Position numbers and translations under genes: made by a program. From NCBI GenBank assembly GCA_965222015.1, contig CBDCTL010000024.1, positions 1,674,001 to 1,738,000 on the forward strand: 64,000 nt of DNA. Reading direction: 5' to 3'. Below the pieces are notes generated by a model. The model was not told the DNA's origin, ran no database searches, and saw only the letters and a list, made by a program, of their open reading frames with translations. Origin of the DNA: JANQPX01 sp965222015 (lineage in GTDB: Bacteria > Pseudomonadota > Alphaproteobacteria > Geminicoccales > Geminicoccaceae). Positions 8,283 through 17,077 of the stretch are shown one piece after another (position 1 is the first letter of the stretch; the number at the start of each line of letters is the position of its first letter).

Positions 8283-9835
8283 GTCTTGTCCCCGAGATGA
8301 AAATGGAATGTCGTGCCTTGGCCGAAGGTCGACTCCAGCCAGATCGAACCGCCGTGATTCTCGACGATCTTCTTGACGAAGGTCAGTCCGGCACCGGTGC
8401 CTTCGCCGTAGAGTTTTTCTTTGTTGAGACGTTTGAAGATCCGGAACACGTCCTGCTTGAACATGTCCTTGATGCCGATGCCATTGTCTCGGACGAAGAA
8501 GACGTCCTGGTAGCTCTCGCCACCCTGTCGGACCGACGCTTCGAAGCCGATTTCGATCACCTTGTCTTCGGAATCATTATATTTGATGCCGTTGATGATC
8601 AGATTCTGAAAAAGTGTGGTGATCTGTGCACGATTGCCGCTCACGGTCGGCAGCTCGCCGACGATCTCGATGCGCGCCTGACGCGCTTCCAGCATTTCGG
8701 CATGGCCGCTCTCGATTTCGGCGATCAGCGTTTTCAAGTCCAGAGTCTCGGGTGCGAGCTCGGCACGGCCCAGCCGTGAGAAGTAGAGGAGATCCGCAGT
8801 CAGCTGCTCCAGCCGGCGGCTGAGCGCGATCACCCGATTGAGGCGTTTCTCCGCATCCTCGTCCAGCTTGTCATGACTTTCTTCGAGAACGATATTGGCG
8901 TGGCTGTAGACCGCGCGCAGCGGTTCCCGGAGATCGTGGGACGCGATGTAGGCGAAGTCGTCCAGCTCCTGGTTGCTGCGTTCCAGATCGCGGTTGTAGG
9001 ACTGCAGCTCGCGGATGAGTTCTTCGCGCTTCGCCTCGGCTGCCTTGCGCTCCGAGACGTCGCGCAGGATGCCGCTGAAAAAACGCTGTTCGCCCACGTT
9101 GATTTCGCTGACCTTGATCTCAAGCGGGATGGAGGCGCCGTCTTTGCGCCGGCCTTCGACTTCAAGGCCGATGCGATTGGGCCTGTCGGCCGAGGACTCG
9201 AAATAACGCGCGAGATGCGTGTCGTGCTCGGCGGCGTCGGCGGCGTGCATCAACATGTTGACGTTTCGGCCGACCGCCTCCGAGGCGGTGTAGCCGAAGA
9301 TCTCCTCGCAGGCGCGATTATAGCTCTCGATGCGGCCGTCATGGTCGATCGTGATCAGCGCGTCCGCGCTGTTGTCGAAGATGCTCTGAAGATGGGCGGC
9401 GGCCTGCTGATGTCTCGCATTGGCCTCGGCCAGCTCCTCGTTCACGGCCTGCAGCTGAGCCGGGCTCGGAAGCGCCAGCAGCTTCGGCAGGAGAGGCCAG
9501 AGCAACGCCGCGGTCACCACGGAAATGCCGGCGGTCGCGAGTTTGACCAGGCCCTGGAGGCCGTAGACCGGCTGCCAGAGCGTCAGCAGGCCGAGCACGT
9601 GGGTGAGACCGCAGGCGGCGATGAAGCCGACGAACAGCCAGGCGACCCAGCCGAACTGGATGTCACCGCGGCGTTTGACGAAGACGTAGATGGCCGCGGG
9701 GATGGAGAAGTAGGAGACGGCGATGGTCAGGTCCGAGACCGCGTGCATGGCCACCAGGTCCGGCCGCCAGAGCAGACAGTATCCGTGGGGCATGAAGGAT
9801 GCCGCGCCGAACAGATAGTCGATCAGACCGGACAT
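8279..9835 (-). CDS. sensor histidine kinase with ethylene-receptor-like membrane domain
   Basis: A 518-residue kinase. Residues 1-115 hold three to four membrane segments with the plant ETR1 signature: Asp35 in SDLTIAVSYFSIP, Tyr42, and Cys75/His79 in ACGLTH. The Asp-to-Cys spacing of 40 and Cys-to-His spacing of 4 equal those of ETR1 (D25, C65, H69), whose Cys and His hold the copper ion that binds ethylene. A PAS domain follows (about 145-262), then a coiled coil, a HisKA helix with the phospho-acceptor His300 in ASHDLREP, and a HATPase domain (N box NLIINGIKYND, G boxes DNGIGI and GTGAGL). It is cotranscribed with the receiver protein. Ethylene or copper sensing is inferred, not shown. 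Confidence 0.92.
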   Translation of the reverse strand: MSGLIDYLFGAASFMPHGYCLLWRPDLVAMHAVSDLTIAVSYFSIPAAIYVFVKRRGDIQFGWVAWLFVGFIAACGLTHVLGLLTLWQPVYGLQGLVKLATAGISVVTAALLWPLLPKLLALPSPAQLQAVNEELAEANARHQQAAAHLQSIFDNSADALITIDHDGRIESYNRACEEIFGYTASEAVGRNVNMLMHAADAAEHDTHLARYFESSADRPNRIGLEVEGRRKDGASIPLEIKVSEINVGEQRFFSGILRDVSERKAAEAKREELIRELQSYNRDLERSNQELDDFAYIASHDLREPLRAVYSHANIVLEESHDKLDEDAEKRLNRVIALSRRLEQLTADLLYFSRLGRAELAPETLDLKTLIAEIESGHAEMLEARQARIEIVGELPTVSGNRAQITTLFQNLIINGIKYNDSEDKVIEIGFEASVRQGGESYQDVFFVRDNGIGIKDMFKQDVFRIFKRLNKEKLYGEGTGAGLTFVKKIVENHGGSIWLESTFGQGTTFHFHLGDKT

Positions 9836-9949
9836 GCTGAAATCGCCAAGATCAACCTTAAGGGGTTATTAACCTGCTTTGATCAATCTAACGTCTAATC
9901 ATGAAGAAAACGTTTCTTTCGCAGCGTCGCAGGCGAGAACCAGAAAAAA

Positions 9950-10617
9950 TCAGTGCAGCTTCAGTTCCGGCTGCGTACCGCGCATGAACAGACGGGCGAC
10001 CACATTCATGATCACCAGCGGACGCCGTTCGGTGCCAGCTGGTGCTTTCGCTAGAGCGAGAGATAGGTGGGGCAGGCCAGCAGGCCCTCGATCATCACCG
10101 TGCCGACGAGATTGACGACGGCGCTGGTGCTGGGCGCGATCAGCGTGCCGTTGTCCTTGCAGACAAAGGGCCGGGCCGGGACGCTCGTCGCCGAAGAGCC
10201 GGCAGACGGCGCAGTCGCCGAAGGCGCAAATGTGCGTCGTGTTCCTGACCTCGAGGGTCGGGTCGACCTCGAGCAGGTGGCTCCGGCTGGTCGGCAGGCC
10301 TGCGCACCAGACCTTGATCTCGGTGTCGATCACTTTGCTGCTCCCGGTTTCCGGCCGCTTTCGGTCGCCTTCACCTCCTGCTCGCTGGTCAGCATCTCGA
10401 TGCCGAGTTTTTCGAGCTGCTTTCGGGTCGCGTCCTGCAGCTCCGGCGACAACGCCGGCAGGACGGTCGGTGCCGCTTCGATGAGGGTGATGGAAAAATC
10501 CTTGTCGGGATCGATGGAATCGAGGCGGTAGGCGACGAAGCGGCGGGCGGCACGATGCAGCTCGGCGGCGAGCTCCAAGCCGTCGACGCTGGCGCCGACG
10601 ATCGCGATGCGAAGCTG
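9950..10617 (-). pseudogene. decayed type II NADH dehydrogenase (ndh remnant)
   Basis: Pieces of an NDH-2 flavoprotein appear in order but in different frames. From about 10617 down there is RIAIVGASVDGLELAAELH, the NADH-binding loop region, continuing to LEKLGIEMLTSEQEV and a stop at about 10330. From about 10333 in another frame come IDTEIKVWCAG and HICAFGDCAVC (FAD site). Then in a third frame comes VCKDNGTLIAPS through MIEGLLACPTYLSL, ending in a stop. Finally a fragment back in the second frame ends ...TQPELKLH, matching the C-terminus of E. coli Ndh. The N-terminal FAD-binding half is missing and there is an internal deletion between the CAG and AFGDCA pieces. Several frameshifts in 670 bp mean it cannot make a working enzyme. 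Confidence 0.85.
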
Positions 10618-10636
10618 GCCGGGCGCGGGCGAGGCG

Positions 10637-11014
10637 CTACGCGAACCTGTCCAGAACAAGCGTGCCCACCAGCATGCCGCAGACGAAGACCGTGACGTAA
10701 GCGAGAAAGCCTGTCCAATAGGCGGTGCCCGGCTTCTTGGAATCGCTGTAGATCCGGGCCGTATTGAACGATGAGGAGAACAAGATCAGGCTGAACATCA
10801 GCCATTTCCAGTTGCCGAAATGCTCCTCCAGTCCATCGGGCCCGTCGAGATAAAAGAGAAGGAAGGAAATCCCGGCGAACACGATCGCCAATAGGAAGAA
10901 GAACAGACTGCCGGGTCCGCAGAGCGGATCGCCTTTTTCCTCGTGATACCGTCGCTGCAGCGCCTTCCATCGCGTTCCGTGAATCAATTCCGAAAAAAGC
11001 CCGCTCGTGGCCAT
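10637..11014 (-). CDS. small membrane protein of unknown function
   Basis: A 125-residue protein with three hydrophobic segments (around FFFLLAIVFAGISFLLFY, WLMFSLILFSSSF and FLAYVTVFVCGMLVGTLVL) after a charged N-terminal stretch (RWKALQRRYHEEKGD). The ATG at 11014 has AGGAGA six bases upstream, which decides it over an ATG at 11140. I do not recognise the family. Its 3' end abuts the ndh remnant. It may be an inner-membrane protein of a small accessory patch together with the next two genes. Confidence 0.65.
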   Translation of the reverse strand: MATSGLFSELIHGTRWKALQRRYHEEKGDPLCGPGSLFFFLLAIVFAGISFLLFYLDGPDGLEEHFGNWKWLMFSLILFSSSFNTARIYSDSKKPGTAYWTGFLAYVTVFVCGMLVGTLVLDRFA

Positions 11015-11156
11015 GCTGCGTCTCCTGGATGGTGGGCCTCTGACCGGGCGATAGATTCGGTGTCGCTCGAATGCGGACCCTTGTCGTCGACATATCATAC
11101 GAATGGCGATTTGAGATGATAGGTCGGAGCCTTTCGCCATAGAGTCCGGGAGGGCG

Positions 11157-11546
11157 CTAAAGCCCCTCGAAGCGGTCCCGGATCGGGCATTGGCCGACGG
11201 GACAGCGGATGATGGCCTCTTCGAGGGTGGCGGTGGTCTTTCGGAAATAGGTGAGATCCTGGCCGATGCGCTCGGCCTCCTCCTGGAGGTGCTGGAGCTG
11301 CTGCAGCAGTTCCTCGCGGATCTTTTCCTCGGCGTCGTGCAGGGTGGAATAGGCGTCGGCGAGGGAGGGCGGGGCGGGGGGCTGGGGGACAGGCGAGGCG
11401 GGCTGATCCGCTCGTCTTCGGTGGCGGGTGTGCCAGACGGCGGCGGCCGCGGTCAGGAGGCTCGCGATCGCGGTCATGACGGCGGGATCGCTGGCCCAGG
11501 CGGTGAGGGCCGCGAGGCTTTTCACCAGGGCTGACGGATCGCTCAT
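11157..11546 (-). CDS. small protein with one membrane helix and a coiled coil
   Basis: About 129 residues from the ATG at 11546, which comes 4 nt after the stop of the upstream gene. An N-terminal hydrophobic helix (MTAIASLLTAAAAVW) is followed by a basic, proline-rich linker and a heptad-like helix (EEKIREELLQQLQHLQEEAE). It ends in a short Cys-containing tail (RCPVGQCPIRD). The layout resembles phage spanin- or holin-associated proteins, but no family is recognised and no other phage genes are nearby. It probably forms a two-gene unit with the membrane protein at 11551-11952. Confidence 0.55.
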   Translation of the reverse strand: MSDPSALVKSLAALTAWASDPAVMTAIASLLTAAAAVWHTRHRRRADQPASPVPQPPAPPSLADAYSTLHDAEEKIREELLQQLQHLQEEAERIGQDLTYFRKTTATLEEAIIRCPVGQCPIRDRFEGL

Positions 11547-11550
11547 CGCG

Positions 11551-11952
11551 TCAGAGCCCGCGCCGGCCATGACCGCTCCGGCTCAGGATGACGCAGGCCC
11601 AGGATCCCAGCAGCGCGTGCACGAAGTAGATGGCGGGTGCGGTGCTGTGGGGAAAGTCGGCGGCGAAGACAGCGAAGACCGACCACCAGAACGGCATGGA
11701 GATCCAGCAGGCGAGCAGCCGGATCCGCTGTCGCCGCCACATGAGTCCGATCAGATGCAGGCAGCCACAGGTTCCCGCCACGGCCCCCCAGATCCAGAGC
11801 GGGGCTACGGCGGCGTGGGCGCGAACGTCGAAGCGAAGAAAACTCTCGAGCGGCATGGCGAGCGTCACCGCCCAGGCGAGGCCGGACATCGCCATCAGGC
11901 ATTCATAGCCTTCGCTTCTGGGGCCGAACAGACGGCCGATCGGCTCGGTCAT
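11551..11952 (-). CDS. four-helix membrane protein of unknown function
   Basis: 133 residues with about four hydrophobic segments (for example LAWAVTLAMP, WIWGAVAGTCGCLHLIGL, WWSVFAVFAADF and IYFVHALLGSWACVILS) and a short basic C-terminus. No family is recognised. It is the first gene of a tight pair with the coiled-coil protein downstream. The upstream region (11953-12150) is locally AT-rich, unlike its surroundings, and could hold the promoter. Confidence 0.55.
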   Translation of the reverse strand: MTEPIGRLFGPRSEGYECLMAMSGLAWAVTLAMPLESFLRFDVRAHAAVAPLWIWGAVAGTCGCLHLIGLMWRRQRIRLLACWISMPFWWSVFAVFAADFPHSTAPAIYFVHALLGSWACVILSRSGHGRRGL

Positions 11953-12150
11953 GGCGCGATCGCTCCGGGAAGAGGTCGGGAAGGGCGGGATAAGGCGAGG
12001 ATTTGGCAGCTATGAACTAAGAATAAAAACCTATTTCATATCATTGTCAAGGAAAATTCCCGCAAAACCATCCCACCTCACCGCAACCCTACCCAGAAGG
12101 AACGGCGGACCGTCCAGACTCATCTCAAGTCCAGCCCGACCACGCCGTGG

Positions 12151-13677
12151 TCACATGACGGCGCCGATCTGCCAGGGGGTGAATTCGTGATTGCCGAAGC
12201 CGAGGGCCTCGCTCTTGGTCTTTTCGCCGGAGGCGACGCGCAGGAACAGGTCGAAGATCTGCTGACCCATCGCCTCGACGCTGACGCCCTGATCGAGGAT
12301 GACGCCGGTATTGACGTCCATGTCCTCCTCCATGCGCCGGTACATCTCGGTGTTGGTGGCGATCTTGATCGACGGCGCCGGCTTGAAGCCGAAGCATGAG
12401 CCGCGTCCGGTGGTGAAGCAGACGAGGTTGGCCCCCGAAGCCACCTGCCCGGTGACCGATGCCGGATCGTATCCTGGGCTGTCCATGAAGGCGAAGCCGG
12501 GCGCCGTCACCTGCTCGGCATAGCGGTAGACGCCGGTGAGGCTGGTGGTGCCGCCCTTGGCCGCGGCGCCGAGCGACTTTTCGAGGATGGTGGTGAGCCC
12601 GCCCGCCTTGTTGCCGGGGGACGGGTTGTTGTTCATCTCGCCGCCGTTTCTCGAACAATAATCCTCCCACCATGTGATGCGCTCGACCAGCTTTTCGCCG
12701 ACCTCGCGGCTGACCGCGCGGCGGGTCAGCAGGTGCTCCGCGCCGTAGATCTCCGGTGTCTCCGCGAGGATGCCGGTGCCGCCCTGGCGCACCAGGATGT
12801 CACAGGCGGCGCCCAGGGCCGGATTCGCGGTGATGCCGGAATAGGCGTCCGAGCCGCCGCATTGCAGCGCGACCGAGAGATGCGATGCCGAAACAGGTTC
12901 ACGCACGGCCGCGTCGGCCGCGGGAAGCATGCCGCGGATGACGTCCTGGGCGGCTTCGACGGTCTTTCGGGTTCCGCCGGTGCCCTGCATGGTCATGGTC
13001 TGGAAGTGCGGTCCGCGCTGGATCTGGTAGGCCTCCAGCAGAAAATCGATCTGGTTGACCTCGCAGCCGAGGCCGACCATGAGGATGCCCGCGAAATTCG
13101 GATGGCGGGCATAGCCCCAGAGGGTGCGCTGAAGCGCATCGAAGCCGTCGCCGCGATCGGCCATGCCGCAGCCGGTGCCGTGGGTGAGTGCTACGATGCC
13201 GTCCACGTTCGGGTAGCGCGCGAGCTCATCGGCCGGGAAGGTCTCGGCGATGAAGTGAGCGACCGTTGCTGAACAATTCACGGTCGAGAGCACGCCGATG
13301 AAGTTTCTCGTGCCCACCTTGCCGTTCTGGCGGACGAAGCCCTCGAAGGTGGCACGCTCGGCCTCCGGAACGTAGGCCGTCGGCTTGACGTCGGCGCCGA
13401 AGGCGTAGTCGCGGGAAAAATCCTGCATTTCGACGTTCTGCACGTGGACGTGGTCGCCAGGCGCTATGTCCTCGGTGGCAAACCCGATGATCTGATCGTA
13501 TTTCCTGATCGCGTCGCCGGCGGCGACGGGCTGGACGGCGATCTTGTGGCCAGCCGGTATGCGCCGTCTGCTGACGACGTTTTCGCCTGGGATCGGGGTT
13601 TCGGGGAGGATGTCGACGCGCGCGGTGACGACGTTGTCGTTTTCGTGCAGACGCACGGTGAGCTGCTGCTCGGTCAT
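12151..13677 (-). CDS. UxaA/GarD-family sugar-acid dehydratase
   Basis: A 508-residue dehydratase of the altronate/galactarate family, which removes water from a sugar acid to give a 2-keto-3-deoxy acid in an iron-dependent reaction. The first 90 or so residues form the SAF domain (ENVVSRRRIPAGHKIAV). The catalytic part has GKVGTRNFIGVLSTVNCSAT, LTHGTGCGM, LQCGGSDAYSGITANPALG and the FTTGRGSCFG segment with family cysteines. It is the last gene of a five-gene operon whose other members act on carbamoyl and diamino acids, so its true substrate may differ from altronate or galactarate. Confidence 0.88.
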   Translation of the reverse strand: MTEQQLTVRLHENDNVVTARVDILPETPIPGENVVSRRRIPAGHKIAVQPVAAGDAIRKYDQIIGFATEDIAPGDHVHVQNVEMQDFSRDYAFGADVKPTAYVPEAERATFEGFVRQNGKVGTRNFIGVLSTVNCSATVAHFIAETFPADELARYPNVDGIVALTHGTGCGMADRGDGFDALQRTLWGYARHPNFAGILMVGLGCEVNQIDFLLEAYQIQRGPHFQTMTMQGTGGTRKTVEAAQDVIRGMLPAADAAVREPVSASHLSVALQCGGSDAYSGITANPALGAACDILVRQGGTGILAETPEIYGAEHLLTRRAVSREVGEKLVERITWWEDYCSRNGGEMNNNPSPGNKAGGLTTILEKSLGAAAKGGTTSLTGVYRYAEQVTAPGFAFMDSPGYDPASVTGQVASGANLVCFTTGRGSCFGFKPAPSIKIATNTEMYRRMEEDMDVNTGVILDQGVSVEAMGQQIFDLFLRVASGEKTKSEALGFGNHEFTPWQIGAVM

Positions 13678-13735
13678 GGTCGAAAAACCTCCCGGATTGG
13701 CCAGAAAACTAAGATAGGTGGCGGGTGAAACGGCG

Positions 13736-14926
13736 TCAAAGGCCGGCGGACGCCGGATCGCCGAGCGCGGCTGCGCGCAGCGCCAGCAGGGCGGCCGCGA
13801 CGAGGGCGGCAGTCGCGATCAGCGATGAGCTCAAAAAACTCCCGGACAAGTCGAAAAAGAATCCGGCAAGCGTGGGGCCGACGATCTGGCCGAGGCCGAA
13901 GGCGGCGGTCATCCGGGCGAGCACGGGCCTGGGATCGCCCTCGGTCATGCGCCTGGCCGCGATCAGGCCAAGTGCGGTCAGGCCCATGAAGGTGCCGCCC
14001 AGAAGTGCCCCTGCGAGAATCATGCCGGCCGGCGTAACCCAGAGCACGCTCGCGGCGACGCCGATCGCCTCGGCGACGCAGGCGACGGCGAAGGCCTTCA
14101 AGGTGCCGAGGCGCTTGGCGATCACCGTCCAGATCCAGAGCGACGGGGCTGCGGACAGGCCGACCACGGCCCAGATCCAGGTTTCGAGCGGTGCGATCGA
14201 AGGCGAAGCGCGCACGATCGCGACGATGAACGTGCCGGTGATCACATAGCCGAAGCCGAACAGGCCGTAGGCGGTGATCAGGCCTGTCAGGCCAGGGCTC
14301 ATCTTGCCGGATGCCGTCGCATGCTGCCGCTCCGCACGGTCCGGCACCAGAAGGGCGACGGCGGCAAGTGCCGCGAATGCGAGAAAACCGCTCGCCTGCC
14401 AGTGCATACGCCAGCCGAACCCGTTCGAGGCGAGGGTCGAGACCAGGATCGCCGAGACCGCGATGCCGACGCCGACGCCGGCGAAATGGAGGGCGGAGAG
14501 GTCGCTTCGCCTGGCGCTCGCGAGGCGCTCCAGGATCAGGGTCGAGACGAACACCATGACGAAGGCGCTGGCGACGCCGCCGAGAAATCGGATGACGACG
14601 ATCAGGCCCAGATGCGCGGTCATGCCGGAAAGAACGGTGGTCGAAGCGCTGACCAGCAGCGCGAAAAGCAGCCAGCGTCGTCGGGAGCCTCGCACGATCG
14701 ACAGGCCCGCCGCCAGCGCGCCGAGCAGATAGCCGAGAAAATTGGCTGACGCGATGAAGCCGGCTTCCGATTTCGAAAGCCCGATATCCTCGACCATAAA
14801 GGGGAGGATCGGCGTGTAGACGAAGCGTCCGACGCCGATCGCCGCCGCCAGCGCCAGAAGCCCGCCGAATGCGAGCGGCAGCGGCGCGACGGCCTCTCCT
14901 ATCTCTCCGTGATCGCGCCGTAGCAT
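13736..14926 (-). CDS. MFS transporter, YbfB/YjiJ family
   Basis: A 396-residue major-facilitator permease with twelve predicted membrane segments. The N-terminal pattern GVGRFVYTPILPFMVEDIGLSKSEAG is characteristic of the YbfB/YjiJ group. It overlaps the 3' end of the carbon-nitrogen hydrolase gene by 28 bp, which implies coupling. Its place between the hydrolase and the dehydratase suggests uptake of the compound that this operon degrades. The direction and substrate are inferred from context only. Confidence 0.85.
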   Translation of the reverse strand: MLRRDHGEIGEAVAPLPLAFGGLLALAAAIGVGRFVYTPILPFMVEDIGLSKSEAGFIASANFLGYLLGALAAGLSIVRGSRRRWLLFALLVSASTTVLSGMTAHLGLIVVIRFLGGVASAFVMVFVSTLILERLASARRSDLSALHFAGVGVGIAVSAILVSTLASNGFGWRMHWQASGFLAFAALAAVALLVPDRAERQHATASGKMSPGLTGLITAYGLFGFGYVITGTFIVAIVRASPSIAPLETWIWAVVGLSAAPSLWIWTVIAKRLGTLKAFAVACVAEAIGVAASVLWVTPAGMILAGALLGGTFMGLTALGLIAARRMTEGDPRPVLARMTAAFGLGQIVGPTLAGFFFDLSGSFLSSSLIATAALVAAALLALRAAALGDPASAGL

Positions 14927-15828
14927 TCCGGACGGCGATGCAGATCGAAGTTGAAGATGTTTTCGCGGATCTCTTTACAACGATCCAAATCGCATTTGGC
15001 GGTGATCACCTCGTCTTCCAGCGTGGTCGCCATCGCCATGATCTCGCCGGTGGGGGCGATGATGCAGCTCTGGCCGATCAGCATGCAGTCTTCTTCCACG
15101 CCGCATTTGGCGGTGCCGACCACGAAGCAGCCGTTCTGATAGGCGCCGGATTGCATCACCAGGTGATTGTGGAAGTTGTTCAGATGATCGTGCTCGGGCG
15201 CCTGCGGGTAGTGCTGCGGCGTGTTGTAGCCGAGCATGATCAGCTCGGCGCCGGCCAGGCCCATGACGCGGTAGGTCTCGGGCCAGCGGCGGTCGTTGCA
15301 GATGCACATGCCCATTTTCCCGCCCCCATTTTCTCCTAGATCGACGTCCACCACGGGAAAGCCGAGATCGCCCGGCTCGAAATAGGCTTTCTCCAGGTGC
15401 TGAAACGGACGCCAGGGCTGGTGGTCGGCATGGCCGGGGAGATGGACTTTGTGGTACTTGCCGACGATTTTCCCCGATTTATCGACCAGTATGGAGGTGT
15501 TGAATCGCCTCTTGACCCCGCCGTCGGTGACGGCTTCCGCATAGCCGAGATAGAAGCCGAGCCCGAGGCGGACGGCCTCGTCGAAGAGCGGCCGTGTGGC
15601 TGCATTCGGCATCTCGGTCTCGTAGAAAAAATCGAGCTCGGCCTCGTCCCCGAACCACCAGCGCGGAAAAAAGGTTGTCAGCGCCAGCTCCGGGAAGACC
15701 ACGAGATCGGCGCCCCGGCCCTTGGCCTCCTTCATCATGGCGAGGAGGCGGGCGACGGCACTTTCCCGCGTTTCGTCACGCGCGATGGGGCCCATCTGGG
15801 CGGCGGCGAGGGTGAGGGTGCGGCTCAT
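14899..15828 (-). CDS. N-carbamoyl-D-amino acid hydrolase (nitrilase superfamily)
   Basis: A 309-residue carbon-nitrogen hydrolase. It cleaves an N-carbamoyl amino acid to the free amino acid, CO2 and NH3. The catalytic triad is visible: Glu47 in VVFPELAL, Lys127 in KYHKVHLPGH and Cys177 in CICNDRRWPETYRVMG. E47 matches the position in the Agrobacterium D-carbamoylase, as do the downstream HDHLNNFHNHLVMQSGAYQN and CMLIGQSCIIAPTGE. A short GENGGG insertion precedes the catalytic cysteine. It overlaps the ammonia-lyase gene by 4 bp (ATGA). Strict D-specificity is assumed from similarity. Confidence 0.9.
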   Translation of the reverse strand: MSRTLTLAAAQMGPIARDETRESAVARLLAMMKEAKGRGADLVVFPELALTTFFPRWWFGDEAELDFFYETEMPNAATRPLFDEAVRLGLGFYLGYAEAVTDGGVKRRFNTSILVDKSGKIVGKYHKVHLPGHADHQPWRPFQHLEKAYFEPGDLGFPVVDVDLGENGGGKMGMCICNDRRWPETYRVMGLAGAELIMLGYNTPQHYPQAPEHDHLNNFHNHLVMQSGAYQNGCFVVGTAKCGVEEDCMLIGQSCIIAPTGEIMAMATTLEDEVITAKCDLDRCKEIRENIFNFDLHRRPECYGAITER

Positions 15829-17072
15829 CCGGCGGCCTCCACGTCTTCGGCGCTTTTGCCCACGATCTCCTCGTAGAGTTCGGGATCGGTCGCCCCTTCG
15901 GTACCGAAGACCAGCACGCGGCTCCTGCCATCGAGGCCGAGCTTGGTGCGCAGTTCCTCGACCTGGCTCGCGGCGATGGCGCCGGTGAGACCGGCGACGC
16001 CGCTTTCACCCGCGACCAGCGGCCGGTCCCGGCCCTGGCCTTCGGCGAGAAGGCGCATGGTCGCCAGAGCGGCGTGATCGGGGATGGTCATGAAAGCGTC
16101 GCCCGCCTCCTCCAGCACCTCCCAGGCGAGGAGGGACGGTTCGCCGCAGGAAAGCCCGGCCATGACCGTTTCCAGATCACCGTCGATCGTCTTCGGCGAG
16201 CCTGCCTTGGCGCTTGCGAGCAGGCAGGCGGCGCTCTCCGGCTCGACCACGATCAGCATCGGGCATTTTTTCTTCCATCGCCAGGCGATGTGCGCCGCGA
16301 CCGCCGCCGCCATGCCGCCGACGCCGCCCTGCACGAAGACATGGGTCGGCTCCTCGTCCGGCGGCAGCTGGGCGATCGCTTCCGCGGCCATCACGCCATA
16401 GCCCTGCATCACGTCGACCGGGATCTCCATGTAGCCGGGATAGGACGTATCGGAAATCACGGTCCAGCCATGCTCCGCCGCATCGGCGGCGCATTGCCGG
16501 ACGCTGTCGTCGTAATTGCCGTCGACCCGGCGGACTTCGGCGCCGTAAGCCTCGATCGCCTTTTTTCGTCCTTCGCTGACGGTGGCGTGGATGTAGATGA
16601 CGGCCCTGCAGCCGAACAGCTTCGCCCCCCAGGCGACCGAGCGGCCGTGATTGCCGTCGGTGGCCGACGCCACCGTGATGTCGGCGGCGAGATCCCTGTA
16701 TTTGCCGGCGAACAGGAGCGGGCTCGAGACCGGCACACCGCGACAGTGGCTGCCGGCTTCGCGCAGGATCAGCTGTGCGATCGCATAGGCGCCGCCGAGC
16801 GCCTTGAAGCTCTTCAGGCCGAAGCGCCTGGCCTCGTCCTTGTACCAGATACGATTCAGGCCGAGGCTGGCGGCGAGGCCGTCCAGGCTGACCAGCGGCG
16901 TCTGCCGATAGCCCGGCCAGTGATGGATCACCGCTTCGGCGGTGCGAAAGCCGTCGCGGCTGAGGACGGCGTCCTGGCGGGCGCTCCACTCGCTGAAGCG
17001 CCGCGCGTTCGGATTGATGAAAAGCTCGGCCTCGGCGGGCCGGCAGTCTTCGGGGACGATGGATGCGCTCAT
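15825..17072 (-). CDS. dpaL: diaminopropionate ammonia-lyase (PLP-dependent)
   Basis: A 415-residue PLP enzyme that turns 2,3-diaminopropionate into pyruvate and two ammonia. The PLP lysine is probably Lys90 in KDEARRFGLKSFKALGGAYA. Other signatures are the ATDGNHGRSVAWGA asparagine loop, IPVDVMQGYGVMA, and the phosphate-binding FVQGGVGGMAAAVAAH. The length fits YgeX/DpaL. It sits between the RraA-like gene (5 bp upstream) and the carbamoylase (4-bp overlap), suggesting that carbamoylated diaminopropionate is opened to diaminopropionate and then deaminated. Confidence 0.92.
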   Translation of the reverse strand: MSASIVPEDCRPAEAELFINPNARRFSEWSARQDAVLSRDGFRTAEAVIHHWPGYRQTPLVSLDGLAASLGLNRIWYKDEARRFGLKSFKALGGAYAIAQLILREAGSHCRGVPVSSPLLFAGKYRDLAADITVASATDGNHGRSVAWGAKLFGCRAVIYIHATVSEGRKKAIEAYGAEVRRVDGNYDDSVRQCAADAAEHGWTVISDTSYPGYMEIPVDVMQGYGVMAAEAIAQLPPDEEPTHVFVQGGVGGMAAAVAAHIAWRWKKKCPMLIVVEPESAACLLASAKAGSPKTIDGDLETVMAGLSCGEPSLLAWEVLEEAGDAFMTIPDHAALATMRLLAEGQGRDRPLVAGESGVAGLTGAIAASQVEELRTKLGLDGRSRVLVFGTEGATDPELYEEIVGKSAEDVEAAG

Positions 17073-17077
17073 GCCGG

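Noticed and set aside
11157..11952. Possible prophage
   Set aside because: Two spanin/holin-like shapes only; no integrase, capsid, terminase or attachment repeats.
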